From Haemaphysalis longicornis (Eukaryota; Arthropoda; Arachnida; Ixodida; Ixodidae), in contig CM023448.1 in NCBI GenBank assembly GCA_013339765.2, forward strand, positions 193,976,409 through 194,040,408: a stretch of DNA of 64,000 bases, read 5' to 3'. How positions within the stretch are numbered: position 1 is the first letter of the stretch; each line of letters starts with the position of its first letter. The position numbers and the translations under genes are program-made. A model generated the notes under the pieces. That model worked only from the letters and a program-made list of their open reading frames with translations. It was not told the DNA's origin and did no database searches. Below are positions 1 through 14,000 of the stretch, piece by piece.

Positions 1-2449
1 ACGCTGCCGGCCTGAGACATAAGACCAACGTCACTTTCGCCTACTCAGATGGTCCTTCTCAACGCGGCTCACGCACATCGACCTCGGCAGTTGTCTTGCC
101 GAAGCTACAGGTTTCTACTTCTGGCGGTGAGCCACGCGGGTCCACGTGGATTGGGAACCATGTGGAGACGTCGGTCGACAGTCACCCGAGTCCCGATATC
201 GTCAACGTGAGCACTGTGAACCGCTTGGAGCTCTACTTGCCGGCGCAGCAGACAGATGTCTTGACGTTCACGTCCTGACGGGTAGCGAACGAAACACAGA
301 CAGATGCGACCGCTTTGCGCCCACCATGACGTCCGCAATCTCGACTCAGGCTAGCGTGACGTATTCCAGAAACTCCTCTCGAGAACTACTGCTCTATGAC
401 GGTGGTGCAAGAAACCGTTCCGTACAACGCAACGTGTGACGCATAGAAGGGCTGCCTACCTCAAGCAGAACAAGATACGACCATCAAGAACAATTTGTCT
501 GGGAACGTCCCGCAAGTCTTTGTTGTACAGGAACGAGCGTCGTTGCGGCGCATGATTCTTCATACCAAAAGGCTGAAGATTGGGCTGAACCGAAAAACAT
601 GCAGGTGGGACCGAGAACCGAGGTAGCGTCGAGCGTCCCAACGAGAGGCAACTGTGAAGAACGCGAGGTTACACCAGGCAAAGACAAGGACGTCTCGGCT
701 GCTTCTTGGCAAATGGAAGACAAAACGTGAGATTAAGTACGGGAAAGAAAAGATACAGCCTCCTTCGTTTGTGTTTGAGTTCATCTCCGTTCCCGACTTC
801 ATCAAGAGCAGATCACTACCGGGGCCTCTGGGAACTCGACTATCACCAAACGTTGCAGCAGCGCACGAGGTCACACCCATCCAGGAGTCTGAGCATCGCC
901 TCCTGTATTTTTACAATGCCAAATTCATCAGCCCGAACCGGCCAACCAAGCCCTCTCCTTCTATTCCGGCCACTCTCCCCCAATCGGTAGCCTTCCCAGA
1001 GCTTCAATCATGTGACCAGTTCAGCTTGGGGCGACGAGTGGTGGACAGGCGGCAACGTTGGCAAAACATGCTCGCCGCGGCTCTGAGCTTTCTAGCCCTG
1101 GCGCGAAATTCTTTGACAATCTCAAACATCGGTTGCCTTGGCAACCAGGCACACGCCGCTCTGGAAGTCAGTTACGGTTGCGTGATCCCGGTTCAGCTCG
1201 GGGCCCCACCTCGCGACATGTGGGCCCTGCAGGCGTACCACTCAATCACTCCCATTAGGAAGCGCGCGATGCGTTTGGCATTGTGTCTGAGCCGTTCCAT
1301 CCGCCTGAACGCCTAGAAGCGGAATAACCCTCGCTGATCGCTTCGGCACCGTGTGAAGAATCCGAAAAGCCGTATTGTGACCTGACACCAAGCACGAAAA
1401 TAAATACGGCGGAATCACAAGCTATCGAAAAGCGAAACCGAGGCAGGCACAAGAACCATCTGGGAACACCGCTATAGACCGGGGCTACCGGGGCTCCGGG
1501 GCTACCGCAACAGCAAAAATTTGATAATTTCCCGGCACCACTCCCACTACACTTTCTATAGACGACCTACTGGATTGGAAACGTTTCAGCGAGCTGGACG
1601 CATCGTTTTGTGGCCGACCACTTCGCCTTGGCGACGACAGGCTCTGCTGGAAGTTGTACGACGACGGATGCACCATTGGAAACGCAAGAGGGGACAGCAC
1701 TCCATGACAGCTTTACACGGATTCAAGTTGCGGAACGAAAACCAAACATTTAGGATTGTGGACTTCTGGTTCATCCTCGCAGCGATTTTCTCGCGGGCGG
1801 AGGGAGATATATGATCAGCCGTTTTGAGCCGACGAAGACTTCGGCGACCTTTGGGCACCGTCATGATCGTATCAATCTGCGCACCCAAAACAAGCATGCG
1901 TTGCCTGCAGATCCGAGACAATGCGAATGTCAACGTTCCCCTTCAGTCGTACTCCGATTTTCGAGGGAGTCCGCTGGAAGTTGAGGAGCGAAAAGAGACA
2001 TGATAAGAGACTCAACGAACATGGCAAGTCTAGATAGTCGACTCAGCGTGGAGAAGTCGAAAGCATGTCAGGAGCGGAGCAACAGGTAGTGTCGCTGCAA
2101 GGAGCCCGAGGATCCACTCAAGCTTTTCAATGGACGGCGGGACTCAGTGCGCGCATCGTTCGTAAAGAAACGTCATAGAGAGCCACGCTGGTATTTGGTT
2201 GAGACGCAGTAGCGGTGCCACCTGGAGCAGCCAGCGGCTAGCGAGCAAGTTCCGTGCACATGTGCACTATAGGGCTTGTACTTGAGGGAAAACATGTACG
2301 TTGCGGGTGCGGGTAGATTTTGAATCTCCCGCTGGGTATACACCAGTCATTATCATCATCGCGTAGAAATTAACCGTGTCATTAAACTGATCATCCCCAT
2401 TTCGGGCAGCCATGACCGCGGTCTCGGTTTCGTCGTTTTTCCCTAATAT
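1..2449. other. Unassigned stretch upstream of gypsy relic
   Basis: No host exon was recognised. A frame is open from the window edge to 278 on + and a 220-codon frame covers 654-1316, but neither resembles a family I know and both run through opposite-strand open frames. It may be decayed 5' sequence of the gypsy relic that follows; I cannot show it. Confidence 0.3.
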
Positions 2450-2769
2450 GGGTACTGGCGGATTGAGGCAGACGAATGGGACCCAGAAAAAACGGCTGTT
2501 ATTACCCTAGATTGGCTTCATGAGGTTAAAGTGATGCCTTTTGGGCTCCGTACGGAGCCAGCACCGTTGTCGCCGGCTCTAAATGGCAGACTTGTCTCGT
2601 TTGCTTGGACGACGTCGGCATCTTAGCCTGCACATTCGAATGATACATACACCGGCTTAGATGCAAACAGAGTGCTCTAGAAACCACTAGGCAGAAATTC
2701 CAGTTTGCGTACGATGAGCCAATGTTCCTAGGTCGCACTGTTAGCAGTGAACCTGTCAGTGCTAAATAA
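2450..2769 (+). mobile_element. Ty3/gypsy reverse-transcriptase relic
   Basis: The + strand reads GYWRIEADEWDPEKTAVITL, then KVMPFGL, and after a shift KWQTCLVCLDDV. Later it reads KFQFAYDEPMFLGRTVSSE. These match gypsy RT blocks (GYWQIEVDE, FKVMPFGL, the YLDD box, FLGHVVS). The YLDD box is CLDD here, the intervening parts are shifted and stops occur, so it is dead. Confidence 0.75.
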
Positions 2770-5700
2770 ATTTAAGCGGATCAAATTTAAGGTTGGTACT
2801 GGCATAAATATTTTATTAATTTCCTTTCTTTTAGAACACTTGCTGAGCAACCAAACTTTGTATGGCATCTCCCGGAGCTACTAGCGGAGAGAGTGGGGCG
2901 TACTTGTCAACTTGCACACGCTAATTAGCGGCTGGTAGGAGAAAATTGGGCTAATTGCGAAGGAAGAGATGTTTAATTTTGGACCTGGGTCGTCTCAATA
3001 TTTGATGTCATTAAAATGCACTTCACGCTTGATTGACCGGGCTAGGTAACTGTAATAATTTGGCTACTTCGTAGACTATATTTTCAACATCCAAATGAAA
3101 GAGCTAAGGGCTCTTTTAATCTTTAGGTCTAATTACTTATAGTTGATGATTTAGTAAAAACGGGAGTTCAAGGCCCTTGGAGTCACCAACTATTCGTAAC
3201 ATTTGAAATAATCTTACAACTAAAATATAAATGTACATAACACGTATCTTACGCTGCGACGAATTCATAAACTATACCGAGGTATTGCTATAAAGCCAAG
3301 TGAATGCGCGAAAGTCAAACTGAAGGGAAAGTGTAAACAAAAGTGGAGCGAAGGACATGTGCAATAAGCGTTTGGACGAAAGGAGAGCACAGCGTTTCTG
3401 AAGACGGGATGATGCCGTGATCCCGACCAAACAGTTTAGGCTTGCTAACGAGCCGCCTGATGCGATGGGGCTCATGCCTATTCTCGTGTCCGCATTTTAA
3501 GGACCCTCATTTTCCGCGGAAATCACCCGTGCCCATCTGACAACAACACACGCATTCACTTTCGGTGCCGCCGCGGCTCATCGCTCGGGGAAAATGAGGC
3601 CCTGTCACGTGACTAAACGGAGCGCAAGGGGAAAACTGGAGACATACCGCTTTCGCGGGACCATATGTGTAACCTTGAACGCGACCCGTCACGCCGTAAA
3701 CGTCGCTGCGCACGCAAACGCGCAACTGCGACCGGTTATAGCAATCGCGTGCGCTCAGAGAAGCGCATCGCACCTTGGCTGCATACGCTTACGTGCCGGC
3801 TGACCAAGCCTTTTGGGTCCGCTCGCCAGCTTCAGGGCTCAGCGCAAGCGCGCGCCTTTCGCAGCGTGCTCGCGCACCGGTGGTGTGAGAACACGCAACA
3901 AGCTGGCCCGTCATTATTACCGAGCCGAGTTCCGGAAAGGAGCACACGGGGCACTCAAAGAGAATCCTACTTCACGCTTCTCCTCCGAGCTCTCCTGGGG
4001 TGCTCAGACTGCGCCATTACATTATGTGGCTATGACACGCCAAGCCGAAACCGTGAAAAAGAATGCGGTCCACTGCGGAAGCGCGGTTCGTACACAATGG
4101 TGTCCTCGGCACCACTCTGCCATGGGTTGCTCAAAAAGTGGGAGCGGCCGTTCCGGACCACAGGATGCGTGCTGGCGAGCCTAATTTGCTCCCCACCCCC
4201 CGTGGATCTGTGGACACGCTTTGCTGTTGAGCCAACCTTATGCGGCTTGGAGTCTGGTAGTGAGGCCGGGTTGTTAATTGAACAGGTTGCTTCAAATGGC
4301 AGCCTGATAGCCATTTATGTTCTTAAAGTCATGACATTCAAAAGAGGTGGGGCGAAAGAGGACAAAACAACAAAAGGCAATATCGTCGGGGCAGCGGCGT
4401 GATTTCTTCATTCTCGCGTTGAATTCTCTATTACTTGACAGTTCTGATCGACTGTTTTCAGAAACGACGCCCTTCGGTGCAACTGAAAGAGAACTAACTG
4501 CTTCTTTGGCTGCCGCATTGGTAATCTTGCAGTGGTGCGCAAGGTAACTGCCCCCTTATATAAGAAAGTGAAATGCAAAATTCTGCCGCGCTTGAACGTG
4601 GTTAAAGGGGCACTAAATATGTCACTGTTTCAAGCGCGCTATCGATACGTGTTTTCTTTCCTTGTTAACATGGAAATTATCGTTGCAATACAAAGGAGCA
4701 TTGGCGTATCTTTTCGCGTGTGACGTAGCCTCTATGACGCAGCCGGCGCTGAAGACTATGGCGCTGCTATTGGCGAGCTCCATCAGATGCTGCAACCAAC
4801 CAGCGTTTCCGGCTCTGGGGAAGCCGCCGGTGGTGTCGGCGGCGTTACTCCGGCATGGCGTATCTTTGCAAGGACGAATGCCAACCGCCGCCATCCGTCA
4901 CACGAGCTTGGCTGAGTTGTTGATATAGCGCGTCTTTTACAATATATTAATGACGCTGAAAAGCACAGAAAGTCTTCTGCAGGCGGAAACGCTACGTGCT
5001 AACCGCGGCACGCATGCCGGCACGGTGGGCAAGACGCGCACACGAATCAGCACAAACCGCAGCAGGAGGCGACAAGTTTTAACTTGTCGCCTACCGCCAG
5101 AGCAGGACTATTGATGAAAATCAGTTTACAAATGCGTGAAAGGTGGTGATAGTGTGGTGAAAGATTGCGCTGGGGATTGTCGTCGGCGCGGGTTTAAAGC
5201 GGTCACCGAATAACTGCGATGACGCTATGCCTTTTCGGCACGACCCGGCCTCCGAGGGACCTGTTCGCCGCGACAGCGCCGCATGCAAGAAACGCAAGCG
5301 GGCCGGTAGTCGTTGGTAGAAATGTTCAATTATTATCGTGACGAGTATGTTGTGTTTGGGCACCCCTTATCTGGCCTTCAAACGCTGTTACCCCTATTCT
5401 AGAACTGACGTGCCAACTCTAGTACGGCCGAAGCAAAAGCAGGGCCGCGCAGCCACTAGAGGCGGAGCGTGCGCGTCGGCTGCTAAAAAAAGGGGGGCGT
5501 ATTGCCGAGCGGAGTACATGGCTACGCGTATTTCGGAGCGCAAGGTCCCTGATAAGTGTCTCTAGGTTGTCTTGCTCCAAGCTTATCAGCTCGTAGCATC
5601 CACAGCGCTTTGAGGCGCGTTGCCTTCAGGCCTTATTGCTTTCGCAACCCTATGACCCTTTAAACAATGCATTGCAAGACAAAACACAGATGCTGCAGTG

Positions 5701-8183
5701 AACTTGGATGCAGCCAGCGACTGGTCTTGTCATTTTCTGATGGCATGCGCTCTTCCCTGTACCCGTTCTCTGTACCCTTCCTCTTAAAAAGTAAGGAGCG
5801 ATCAGACGCTTTCACTGCGCAACCGCATGAGGCACTGGCTTGACTTAGGCTGAGCTTGAAGGTCATATTTACGCTACGAGGAACGAGCCGTTTTCTGGGG
5901 ATGTACCTGGACTAATAGAGCTTTTGCTCTGTAAAGCGACTCAACAATGGGTGCATTTTAAAGTACCGCTGTCTTAAGTACCATAACGGCGCACTGTTTA
6001 AGACATCAGGGCTTCTATAACGCTTTTACCCCAAGGTTCTTCCAGTTAGCATTTTGTAATACCCAAGACTTAGCCAGTCAATATGCTATAAACCTTATTT
6101 TCCCGCGGTACTAATTGACAGTTGGAAGACGCATTCCTTCCTTAATCTCTGCGTTGTGCACATGGCATGTGAGAAGGTGCTCGTTTTTTGTTGTTGTTGT
6201 TGTTCGAAGTGTCAGAGTAACCGTGGCAGCGGAATATAATGCGTAAATACTCTCGCAGCCCTTGTCTCTTTCGCACTCACTAGATAGAAGCATGCTTCCA
6301 CTTTCGTAAATTTCATTGCTGATGTTTCGCTTGCAGCATAATTCTGCATGCATTGTGTTATTGATCTTTTCCATGAACGCTACCCAAGGTTTAGGCGGGA
6401 TGATTGGAACGAGTGCTAGAGAATGTTTTATAGGCACAAGTTGCACAGCGAACAGCGATTTCAAGTGGAGTTTACCCATAACAACCAAATGTGCAGAACA
6501 TTTAATTTTCCTACGTTCAGCAATTTCTATTCTCCATGGGGGGTAGTTTGTCGTCGTTCCTATTTTATCACAGAGCAAAATAATTTTTCCCGCATACATT
6601 CGCATTTTCCCATGAAATTTAGTTTGTACAGATCATGCGCGTTTGCGATTATATGAGCCTTTTGTTAGTATGAGCAACAAGTATTTTTGGATAGTTATCA
6701 TTTAGTGCTACTTAGAGGATTTGACCATGGCAAAACTGGGCGTTGTATCTAATCATCATCTAGAAAAGACACGCAGATACAAAATCCTGGGTCCTTTTAT
6801 CGTATCGCTTCACTGAAAAGGAAAATCAACCGCTTGACACCATCCTATCGAAGGCGCTTATATTTTGGCCAGATATTTCGTATCATTGCTCATATTGATC
6901 ACTCGGTAAATCCTCTTACACTACGACTACACAGGCATTTGAAATGACAATCGAATGGCATTTGCGTCAAAGGGCCTTCAAAATTTCAAGTTTCAGACAT
7001 TGAAAATTTCGGAGGCCATCTGACTCGAGCAACCGGTGTATTGAAACGTTCTAAGTATAGGAGCGTTGGTTGTCTGTATATAGGACTCAACACCCCAGTA
7101 ATTTTATATATCGAGCAGTGAGCCAAATTTTGAAGGTTGCTGCTGTCGAAAATGCGTATTGCTGATGTGAGGATACTTCTAAGTCAGCGAATCCGAGTGG
7201 ACACGTTTCCTTGGCAGTGCGGCTAAAACCCTTTGACAGGAGACTGCCTGAGTGAAAGGAAGCTTTGGTGAAAACGGGAAACGGGATTAAAAGCGGCGCC
7301 AGACATTTATCGAGAAGCTATTTCAACCTTGCTGTCCGCGTGCTCCCTCTGCAGTTTGTTTTACCGGTGCGCGAATATTCGAAACTTCGGGGTAGTGTTT
7401 ATTATTCGGTCCGATTCGCAGCTCACTATTACCATTTGAAGTACTCGGAGCTTGCGAATATTTCGAAATTCACACTACGGAATTCACAAATTATAGTGAT
7501 ATTATAGTTGACTCTGCTGCACGGCATGCAAACGTACAAGCTTCACCGCACGCCATAATTTGTTGGGTTGGCTTTTTTGCACACCGCAAAAGCCCCGCAA
7601 GAAAGCTTAACACGTGCAAGCCTGATGCAACTCTGGTGTACGTTAGCTAAAGTGAGACGCCACCTGCACAAAATTTATATGCAGAATGAGTTTTCTGCAA
7701 GTATAGCGCCATTAGCGAGAAATGAAGAGTTATTACTTTACCTGCAGTAAGGTCATAGAATGCAGTAAGGTCACTATCGTACAGCCGTTTTTCAATGACT
7801 GGAGGAATCAGTCAGACGCACGTACTTCTTATATTCATAGCATGCCGAGGAATCCAGATTTCTTCGTGGCCATGTATGCGACGTTTTATTCCACGGCTTT
7901 ACCGTATTGGCTTTACTCTTGACATTTAATTTTTTCTAGCACTTTGTTATCACGCGCTAGAACACTCAGATGTATTAAGTCCTGACTGCCTAAGTTATCT
8001 TTCTCTTGTAGATATGTTTTACAAGATCTATGCGCATAAAGCAACTAGATTTGTATTAGGAAATAGTAGATTAGAGTCGCAGTCCCTTTTTACTATTCGT
8101 ATACAAAAATAGCCTATTTGATTCGTGGGAAGTTATTGCTACTCGTTCAACGCAGAAATTTGGTCCAGTTGGTGAGGCGACTT
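2770..8183. other. AT-rich intergenic DNA, no gene seen
   Basis: No exon chain or known element was recognised, apart from a short palindrome at 5067-5092 and a TTAA-AGGGGCACTAAATATG motif at 4602 that resembles the end of a common tick TTAA repeat. The 245-codon frame at 3665-4402 (+) and the 164-codon frame at 6111-6605 (-) show no family motif. Confidence 0.35.
5067..5092. repeat. Perfect 12-bp-arm palindrome
   Basis: AGGCGACAAGTT, then TT, then its exact reverse complement. It would form a tight hairpin; probably a transposon-end relic. Confidence 0.6.
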
Positions 8184-8321
8184 CGACATGGTAAAAAGCG
8201 CGCTAGATGGGGACGGAAGAAGAGACAGTGCACGATCGCTAATCACGAGCGCTAATTTAGCGCTCGTCACGTGTCACTGTCTCTTCTTCTTTCCCCGTCT
8301 AGTGCGCTTTTTACCATGTCG
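8184..8321. mobile_element. Hairpin (foldback) MITE, ~138 bp
   Basis: The left arm starts CGACATGGTAAAAAGCGC and the right arm ends GCGCTTTTTACCATGTCG; arms of about 60 bp pair almost fully, around a centre that is itself palindromic (GAGCGCTAATTTAGCGCTC). No coding capacity. It looks like a non-autonomous foldback element; no clear target duplication. Confidence 0.7.
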
Positions 8322-9926
8322 AGATTGCTATTGGTATACTCGATGCGCAGTCTCAAATTTAATATTCACACACCACTAGTTTGTTTGTTTGGATTGTTTT
8401 GCTAGCGTTCTTTTCGTGAATATCCGGCCACAGCCTTCGAGAACTGCGGCTTCTTAAACTACAGTAAACTTGTGCAACCAGGGTGCTGAAAACTTTTTTC
8501 CTTCCTTCTTCACCTTACTCGAAAACGGCTCTGTCAGGAGACACTCGAAATTAGGCTCTTCCAAATAAGTTACTTTTTCAAATGCCGATAGCTGCATCTG
8601 GAGAGGCAGATCCCTGCTTCCTCACCCGATCAAAACTACAATGACTATGTCACCGTGGTGCCGCCCCGCGCCCACTGATAGTGCGACTATGGCTCGACTT
8701 TATTTGTAATGGTTTTCTTCGGAGTTCTTTAACATTTGCCCCAATATTGGATAATTCGAAGGGTTGTCAGGGGCGTATCAGTATTCGTATTAGATCTTAG
8801 GTAAACGAAATTTTGCATGGCGAATTGGGGATACATTAAACAAATTTCTAACACAATTTGAACTCGATATATCGGGGTACCTGTAGTTCTGAAATGTAAA
8901 TTCGGGGGTAGCTTTGAAGAGACTATAACGCAGTTAAGTTCTTTATTTGGGGCTTCTTCTCCGAGCCGCAGTAGCGTCGAGGATCTGATCCCTCAATCAC
9001 CAATCGAGCGACTCAGATAAGACGAGAAACTATACATTTATTTACAATAACAAATGCGTAGTCTGCGGCACGAGCCGGGTGGTTCCGGGAGTAGTCTGCA
9101 GACCATCGTGAACCCCCCTGTCGTCTCTTTTTGGCGGCCATTTCTTCCGCGTTTCATCTCTTATGGGACGTGTCTCAATCCAAGTAAAGGGGAAACCTTT
9201 TCTTTTGACTGTCCAAAATGTCGAACACATAGAAACACACATGTGCAGATGTAAAGTAGGCGACACGTGTAGGACTCGATCCAGGTCTCGGATGTTTGGT
9301 TCCCAAATAGTGACCAAAACACCAGTTTCAGTTTAATTGCGTTGGCGATAGAAGGATCATGTGGGAAAAAAATTGCCACCGCCGTTTTGTGGACTAACAG
9401 GAAGAGGGGCGAAGAGCAGAGCAGTGGAGGAGGGAAGCAGAGCGTTATTCATGCAGAAGCGAGTAACGCAGACAGCGGGGGACAATCGCGGCTGCGCGCA
9501 GGGAGTGAACGTCAAGCCCAGGCTGCTGGCCCTTCGGCCTTGCGGCCGCCTTAGTTGTTCGGGCATGTTTGCATGCGTCGCGTCACTGGTTGTAATGGTT
9601 GATGTGTAGAGGAAAATAGAGTGCGAAGCGAGTGCAGGGCTGACTTGGATGAAAAAGAGGATTGAATGGAAACTAAGGTGGCGGAATGCCTAAGACTGGT
9701 GAACAACAAAAGGTCGAGTGACGGGCAGCCAATGCAACCGCAAGGCGAGAAAAGGGGGCCACAGGGACAACCCAAAGTACGCACGGTGCGTGGATTCGGC
9801 CCGTAAACGGCGTGTGAGACGCGCAGGGTTTTGGGCTTTTAATTCGGAACAAAGCGTGCTAAGCTGGCCGATCCTCAAGTTCGTGAAGCACCAGAATGCG
9901 ATCCTAAGGTATTCCTGAGGATAACG

Positions 9927-10416
9927 CAGTCGTTCTCAAATGGCGGTCCGCTGACCCCAGGGGGTCCGTGAGAGCATTTGAGGGGTGCGAGAAGCCTTCA
10001 CCAAAACTTTCCCCCCGCCATTCTATCCTCCATTTTGCCAGAACTTACTGGCAGTGCAAAAAGGTGGCTTTGCCGCGTGACATGTACATTTAGTTTCTCC
10101 GCGTAGCACTTATTTTAACATCTGCTTTTCGCACGACACGCCAGCTATGAGAATAAAAAAAAAACAGGCACAGAAAAGGCAGCAAATAGGTGTTCAAAAG
10201 ACTTTAAGATCCGAGAGAAAATAGTTCAACGTTATGACGGGCATTGTCATAAATGTCAAGGACAAAAAGCGGGCATTGAATACGTGTGCGGATGACGAAG
10301 CTGCAAGTGTTCGACATTATGTCACCGATCCGCATATATTTCATCGTGGGGTCCCCCATCCCTTTCGCAAGCTCAAAAGGGGTTCCCGGCGCACTCATGG
10401 CTGAGAACCACGGCTG
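9927..10416. mobile_element. Possible non-autonomous hAT-like element
   Basis: The left end reads CAGTCGTTCTCAAATGGCGG and the right end, on the minus strand, CAGCCGTGGTTCTCAGCCAT, each soon followed by a GGGGTC-type motif. This resembles hAT ends (CAGNGGTTCTCAAxC). The flanking 8 bp do not match, so the two ends may belong to different copies. Confidence 0.4.
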
Positions 10417-10870
10417 CAGTGCATGGATCTCCAAATACTTTTATGGTTACAGATTATACCGGTACGGTGCATACAGAAAGGGGTCCCGAGGTGTTTCACT
10501 GCGGTGGACGTCTTCTCATTAAGCAAGAAAGTCACTCACAACTGGAAAAAATTTACACGAAATGTTAGGCTCTCGCCAACAAAGACAAATAAATTTGAAA
10601 AATTGTACCGCTAAAAGAGTGTTAGTTAAGACTTTTGGCGAAAACGCATAACAAGTCAAAAACAAAATGTCGTCGTGTCAACCAATACTACCTAAGAAAG
10701 GAAACCTGGTGGACGCGTACAGGAGACTCAGTAAAGGAGACCAATGAAAACGGCATGAATCTTGCCTAACTCTACACGGCACTCAATACCCCGTGGCTCA
10801 TGTTTCCTGTGGCTCGAGACGATCCTGTTGCAGCTCTGCGACCCGTTTTCCTTCGGCTCGGCCTTCGCAG

Positions 10871-11076
10871 ATCCCGGCGAATCTGACGCGGCTGACGACG
10901 CAGTTCGTGGCCACGCACCGGCCCCTGGACGTGACGGTGCACACCACGACGCGCGAGACGGTCACCTTTTTCACGCTACCAGCTGGTGACTACATCGTGC
11001 TGCCCTGCACCAGCACGCCCAACTGCGAGACGCGCTTCCTGCTACGCATCTTTACCGACGAGCACAGCAATGTGTG
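10871..11076 (+). CDS. Calpain exon 1 of window: end of C2-like domain
   Basis: The acceptor is at 10868-10870 (ccttcgcag) and the donor is GTGCGT at 11077. The reading starts IPANLTRLTTQF and carries LPAGDYIVLPCTSTPN and FLLRIFTDEHSNV, the closing strands of the calpain C2-like domain. It ends after TG, giving phase 2; the next exon supplies G to make Trp. The exon is GC-rich compared with its flanks, which suits selection on coding sequence. The preceding exons of this domain were not recognised in 1-10,870. Confidence 0.85.
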
Positions 11077-14000
11077 GTGCGTACAGCCAGCCTACCGCCT
11101 GTGCTGCTCTTGTCTTCTACTCGAGGTTCTGGAGCAGTAGCCCAGGTTTTTTGCTCGACCGTGTGCAGTGTACGCGACATAAAGCCGCTAAAGACGTGAC
11201 CTGCAGCGAGCCTCTACACATTGCTGTCGCTTTGTCGCTGCGGAGCGGGTTGCAGACCGCTGTTTTCGAGCTCTATTCGCAAATCTGCTATGTTAGTATT
11301 TGTCGCAAAGTTAAATGCCACGTCACTGCCTAGCAAGGACTGCGAAAACCCACGTTTAGAGCTGCGCATGCCCCCTGAGCTCGTCGCTTCAAATACCGTC
11401 TGCTCAATGGCACAAACTTGCTATAGGGCCCTCTTTATCGTTTATAGTTTTAAATCTTCAATTTTTTTTTACCCGACTGTATGTAAAAGTCGGCTAAAAG
11501 CAAGGCAGAAGAATAGTGATGGGAAAATTTTCCTACTAGTCTGTTTCCTGAGGTATGGAAAGATCACACAAGATCTCTAACCGAAAACAACAAAACTATA
11601 ATATTTACTCAGGATAACCACATGACTGTAGAAGCTTAGTAACCATGCATATACGCAGAAAGTCAGCGGGTTTCCTTTTCGTGGAGCGCTTTTGTTTCTG
11701 TTTCGCTTGATAACCACGTAAAAACGTTGAATGCGTTATATATACAAAAAAGCTTTCGTTACCTGCGGCATGTATACTGTTAAAAATCCTATTTCCTTGA
11801 GAGAGAACCTCTCCACCTTTCGTGCGCCATTATATTTGTCTGAAAGCTTTTGCATACACCGTTTCTGAAGAACATACGATGTGCATAAGAAGTCGCAACT
11901 ATGGGCAACCGAAGGGCTTCTCTCTTGGTGAATGCAAACAGGTCAGGGAATGACGGGAGCCAAATTTTGTGCCCCTGTTCATGTGAAGAATAGAAGAACG
12001 AACGGTATACGAGGTCGCCATCGAACGAAATGGGATGCACATTTTTAGTGCGCAAGAATGAACTAACACAGCAGAACAAGGTGTAGTATATCGCGAGCGG
12101 GGCAAGATGGACGATAGTACAGTGGAGAACAGAAGGGACGTGTGATGTCGGTATGTGAGAGCCTACGCAGCGGGGAAGCGCGGTGGAGGCCTCGTACGTG
12201 GCTCGGTGCGTGGGCGTTGTGTATACGCGCACGGCCTCCGCGATTAGCAACGGCAAGAGAAAAGGAATAGGGGGGCGTGCCGAAACGGGACAAAGGAGAT
12301 ATGCGCAGACAGAAAACAGCCTGACGCAGGCACGTTAAAAAAAATTTCCCCGCATTTCCCCGAGGGGAAGAATGTGAAAGTGCGAATGCACGAGTTGAAT
12401 TTGCGCGGTTCGGTAATGTTCGCGAAAGAGAGATCACACACACACACACAACTACAAAGAAAGAAAGATGCATTTATTCACAGACACCTATTTGTGTTGT
12501 CGTTGTACTTGATTGCTAGAGCGGATCTCAGCTTTGAAATTTCGTGTCAGTATTCCTTTAAGCGGGTGCATTAGCCCTTCTCACGCCCGATTCCTGGCCA
12601 ATCCCCCACGTGGGTATGTGCCATGCACAGACACCTATTTGTGTTGTCGTTGTACTTGATTGCTAGAGCGGATCTCAGCTTTGAAATTTCGTGTCAGTTC
12701 TCCTTTAAGCGGGGGCATTAGCCCTTCTCACGCCCGATTCCTGGCCAATCCCCCACGTGGGTATGTGCCATGTCAGCGGCCAGGCAGCGCGCGCCCATCT
12801 CCCCCCGTTGCCAAGGAAGACGAGGAGCGCGCGCACCCGCAGCTGTTGCTATGTGGACGGACGGCGGTCGCCGGAATTCAGGATCGCTTATAAAGTGCAT
12901 TCGCACTTAAAAAACGAGCAAGGTCCATTTGGGTCCACTCAGTGACGCGGTAAGTGCCAGTCCCGTGCGTCTCTCTTGTGTTTTGTCTGATCTGGACTAA
13001 TTTTTATCGCGAATACAAATGGAATGCGCACCTTAAACGAATCTGGAGCAGATTGCCCGATAATTTGGGTGCTATAGTTCCCTTTACAACATAAACCCGC
13101 CGCGGTGGTTCAGTGGCTATGGCGTTGTGCTTCTGAGCCCAAGGACACTGGCTAGATTCTTCCCCCCTCCTCTCATATCCCCCAAGTACCCCAGGTGGTC
13201 AAAATTATTCCGGAGGTCTCCACTGCGGTGCGCTTCAAAGCCTAGCTGTAGCTTCGGCGTGTTCAATACCAAAAATTTGAAGAAAAAAATATTATATGGC
13301 CTTCTTTTCCCGAAGTACCTAGTACGGGGAGGGGAGTGAATGAACTCTATGAAACAACAAGCGCGACCTTCGCGCGCTCTCCCGGTGGGAGGTGTCCTCA
13401 GTCCAGGATACCTTGGTGCTTGCTGGCGAGATCGGCCCTCTCCACCAGCATGCGCTGGACGGCTGGGAAAATAACTACTCGCTCCTTTCTCTTGGTGGAC
13501 ACGATGATATTAACGCTCGTATGCTGAACACACACCTAATTGGGGAAACTTAATTCGAATATCTATAATTCAAGGGCAACCCGTCGGATTTAACTACATG
13601 GTGCCCTGGAACGTTGTGGAAAATACGCCGAGTGACGTCCGTCCTTCACTTCGTTCTGTCTGTTAAAGCACGAAGTAAGATAAATGTGAAAATGATACGA
13701 ACCCGCAGTGAGGTCGTAGTGAGCCCAGTTTACAGAGCATTCGCCCTCAGGGCAGGAGGCAAAATATGTAGGTGATTTATTGAGAATTTCCGCCGCAGGG
13801 AAGTCAACGACGACAACCTTATCTACCGAAGCCTGAGCTTCACGAAGAATGGGACCACGGGTCACGTGAGTACAGCGTGTGCTTTATGTCTGTGCGCTGT
13901 TCGACTAACGGAATCTGCCATAGCCTATTATCTGTCGAGATAGTGCGCCAAAAACGCTGACGTCTGCGCGATGGGGGGCGCGCTACAGACAATATGCAGG

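Noticed and set aside
654..1316. 220-codon + frame
   Set aside because: No family motif, overlapped by open frames on both strands, and no exon borders of note.
3665..4402. 245-codon + frame
   Set aside because: GC-rich sequence with several overlapping open frames; Arg/Ser/Leu composition typical of a shadow reading.
12440..12450. CRISPR-like or bacterial repeats anywhere in the window
   Set aside because: All repeats are microsatellites, tandem duplications or transposon relics; no regular spacer arrays.
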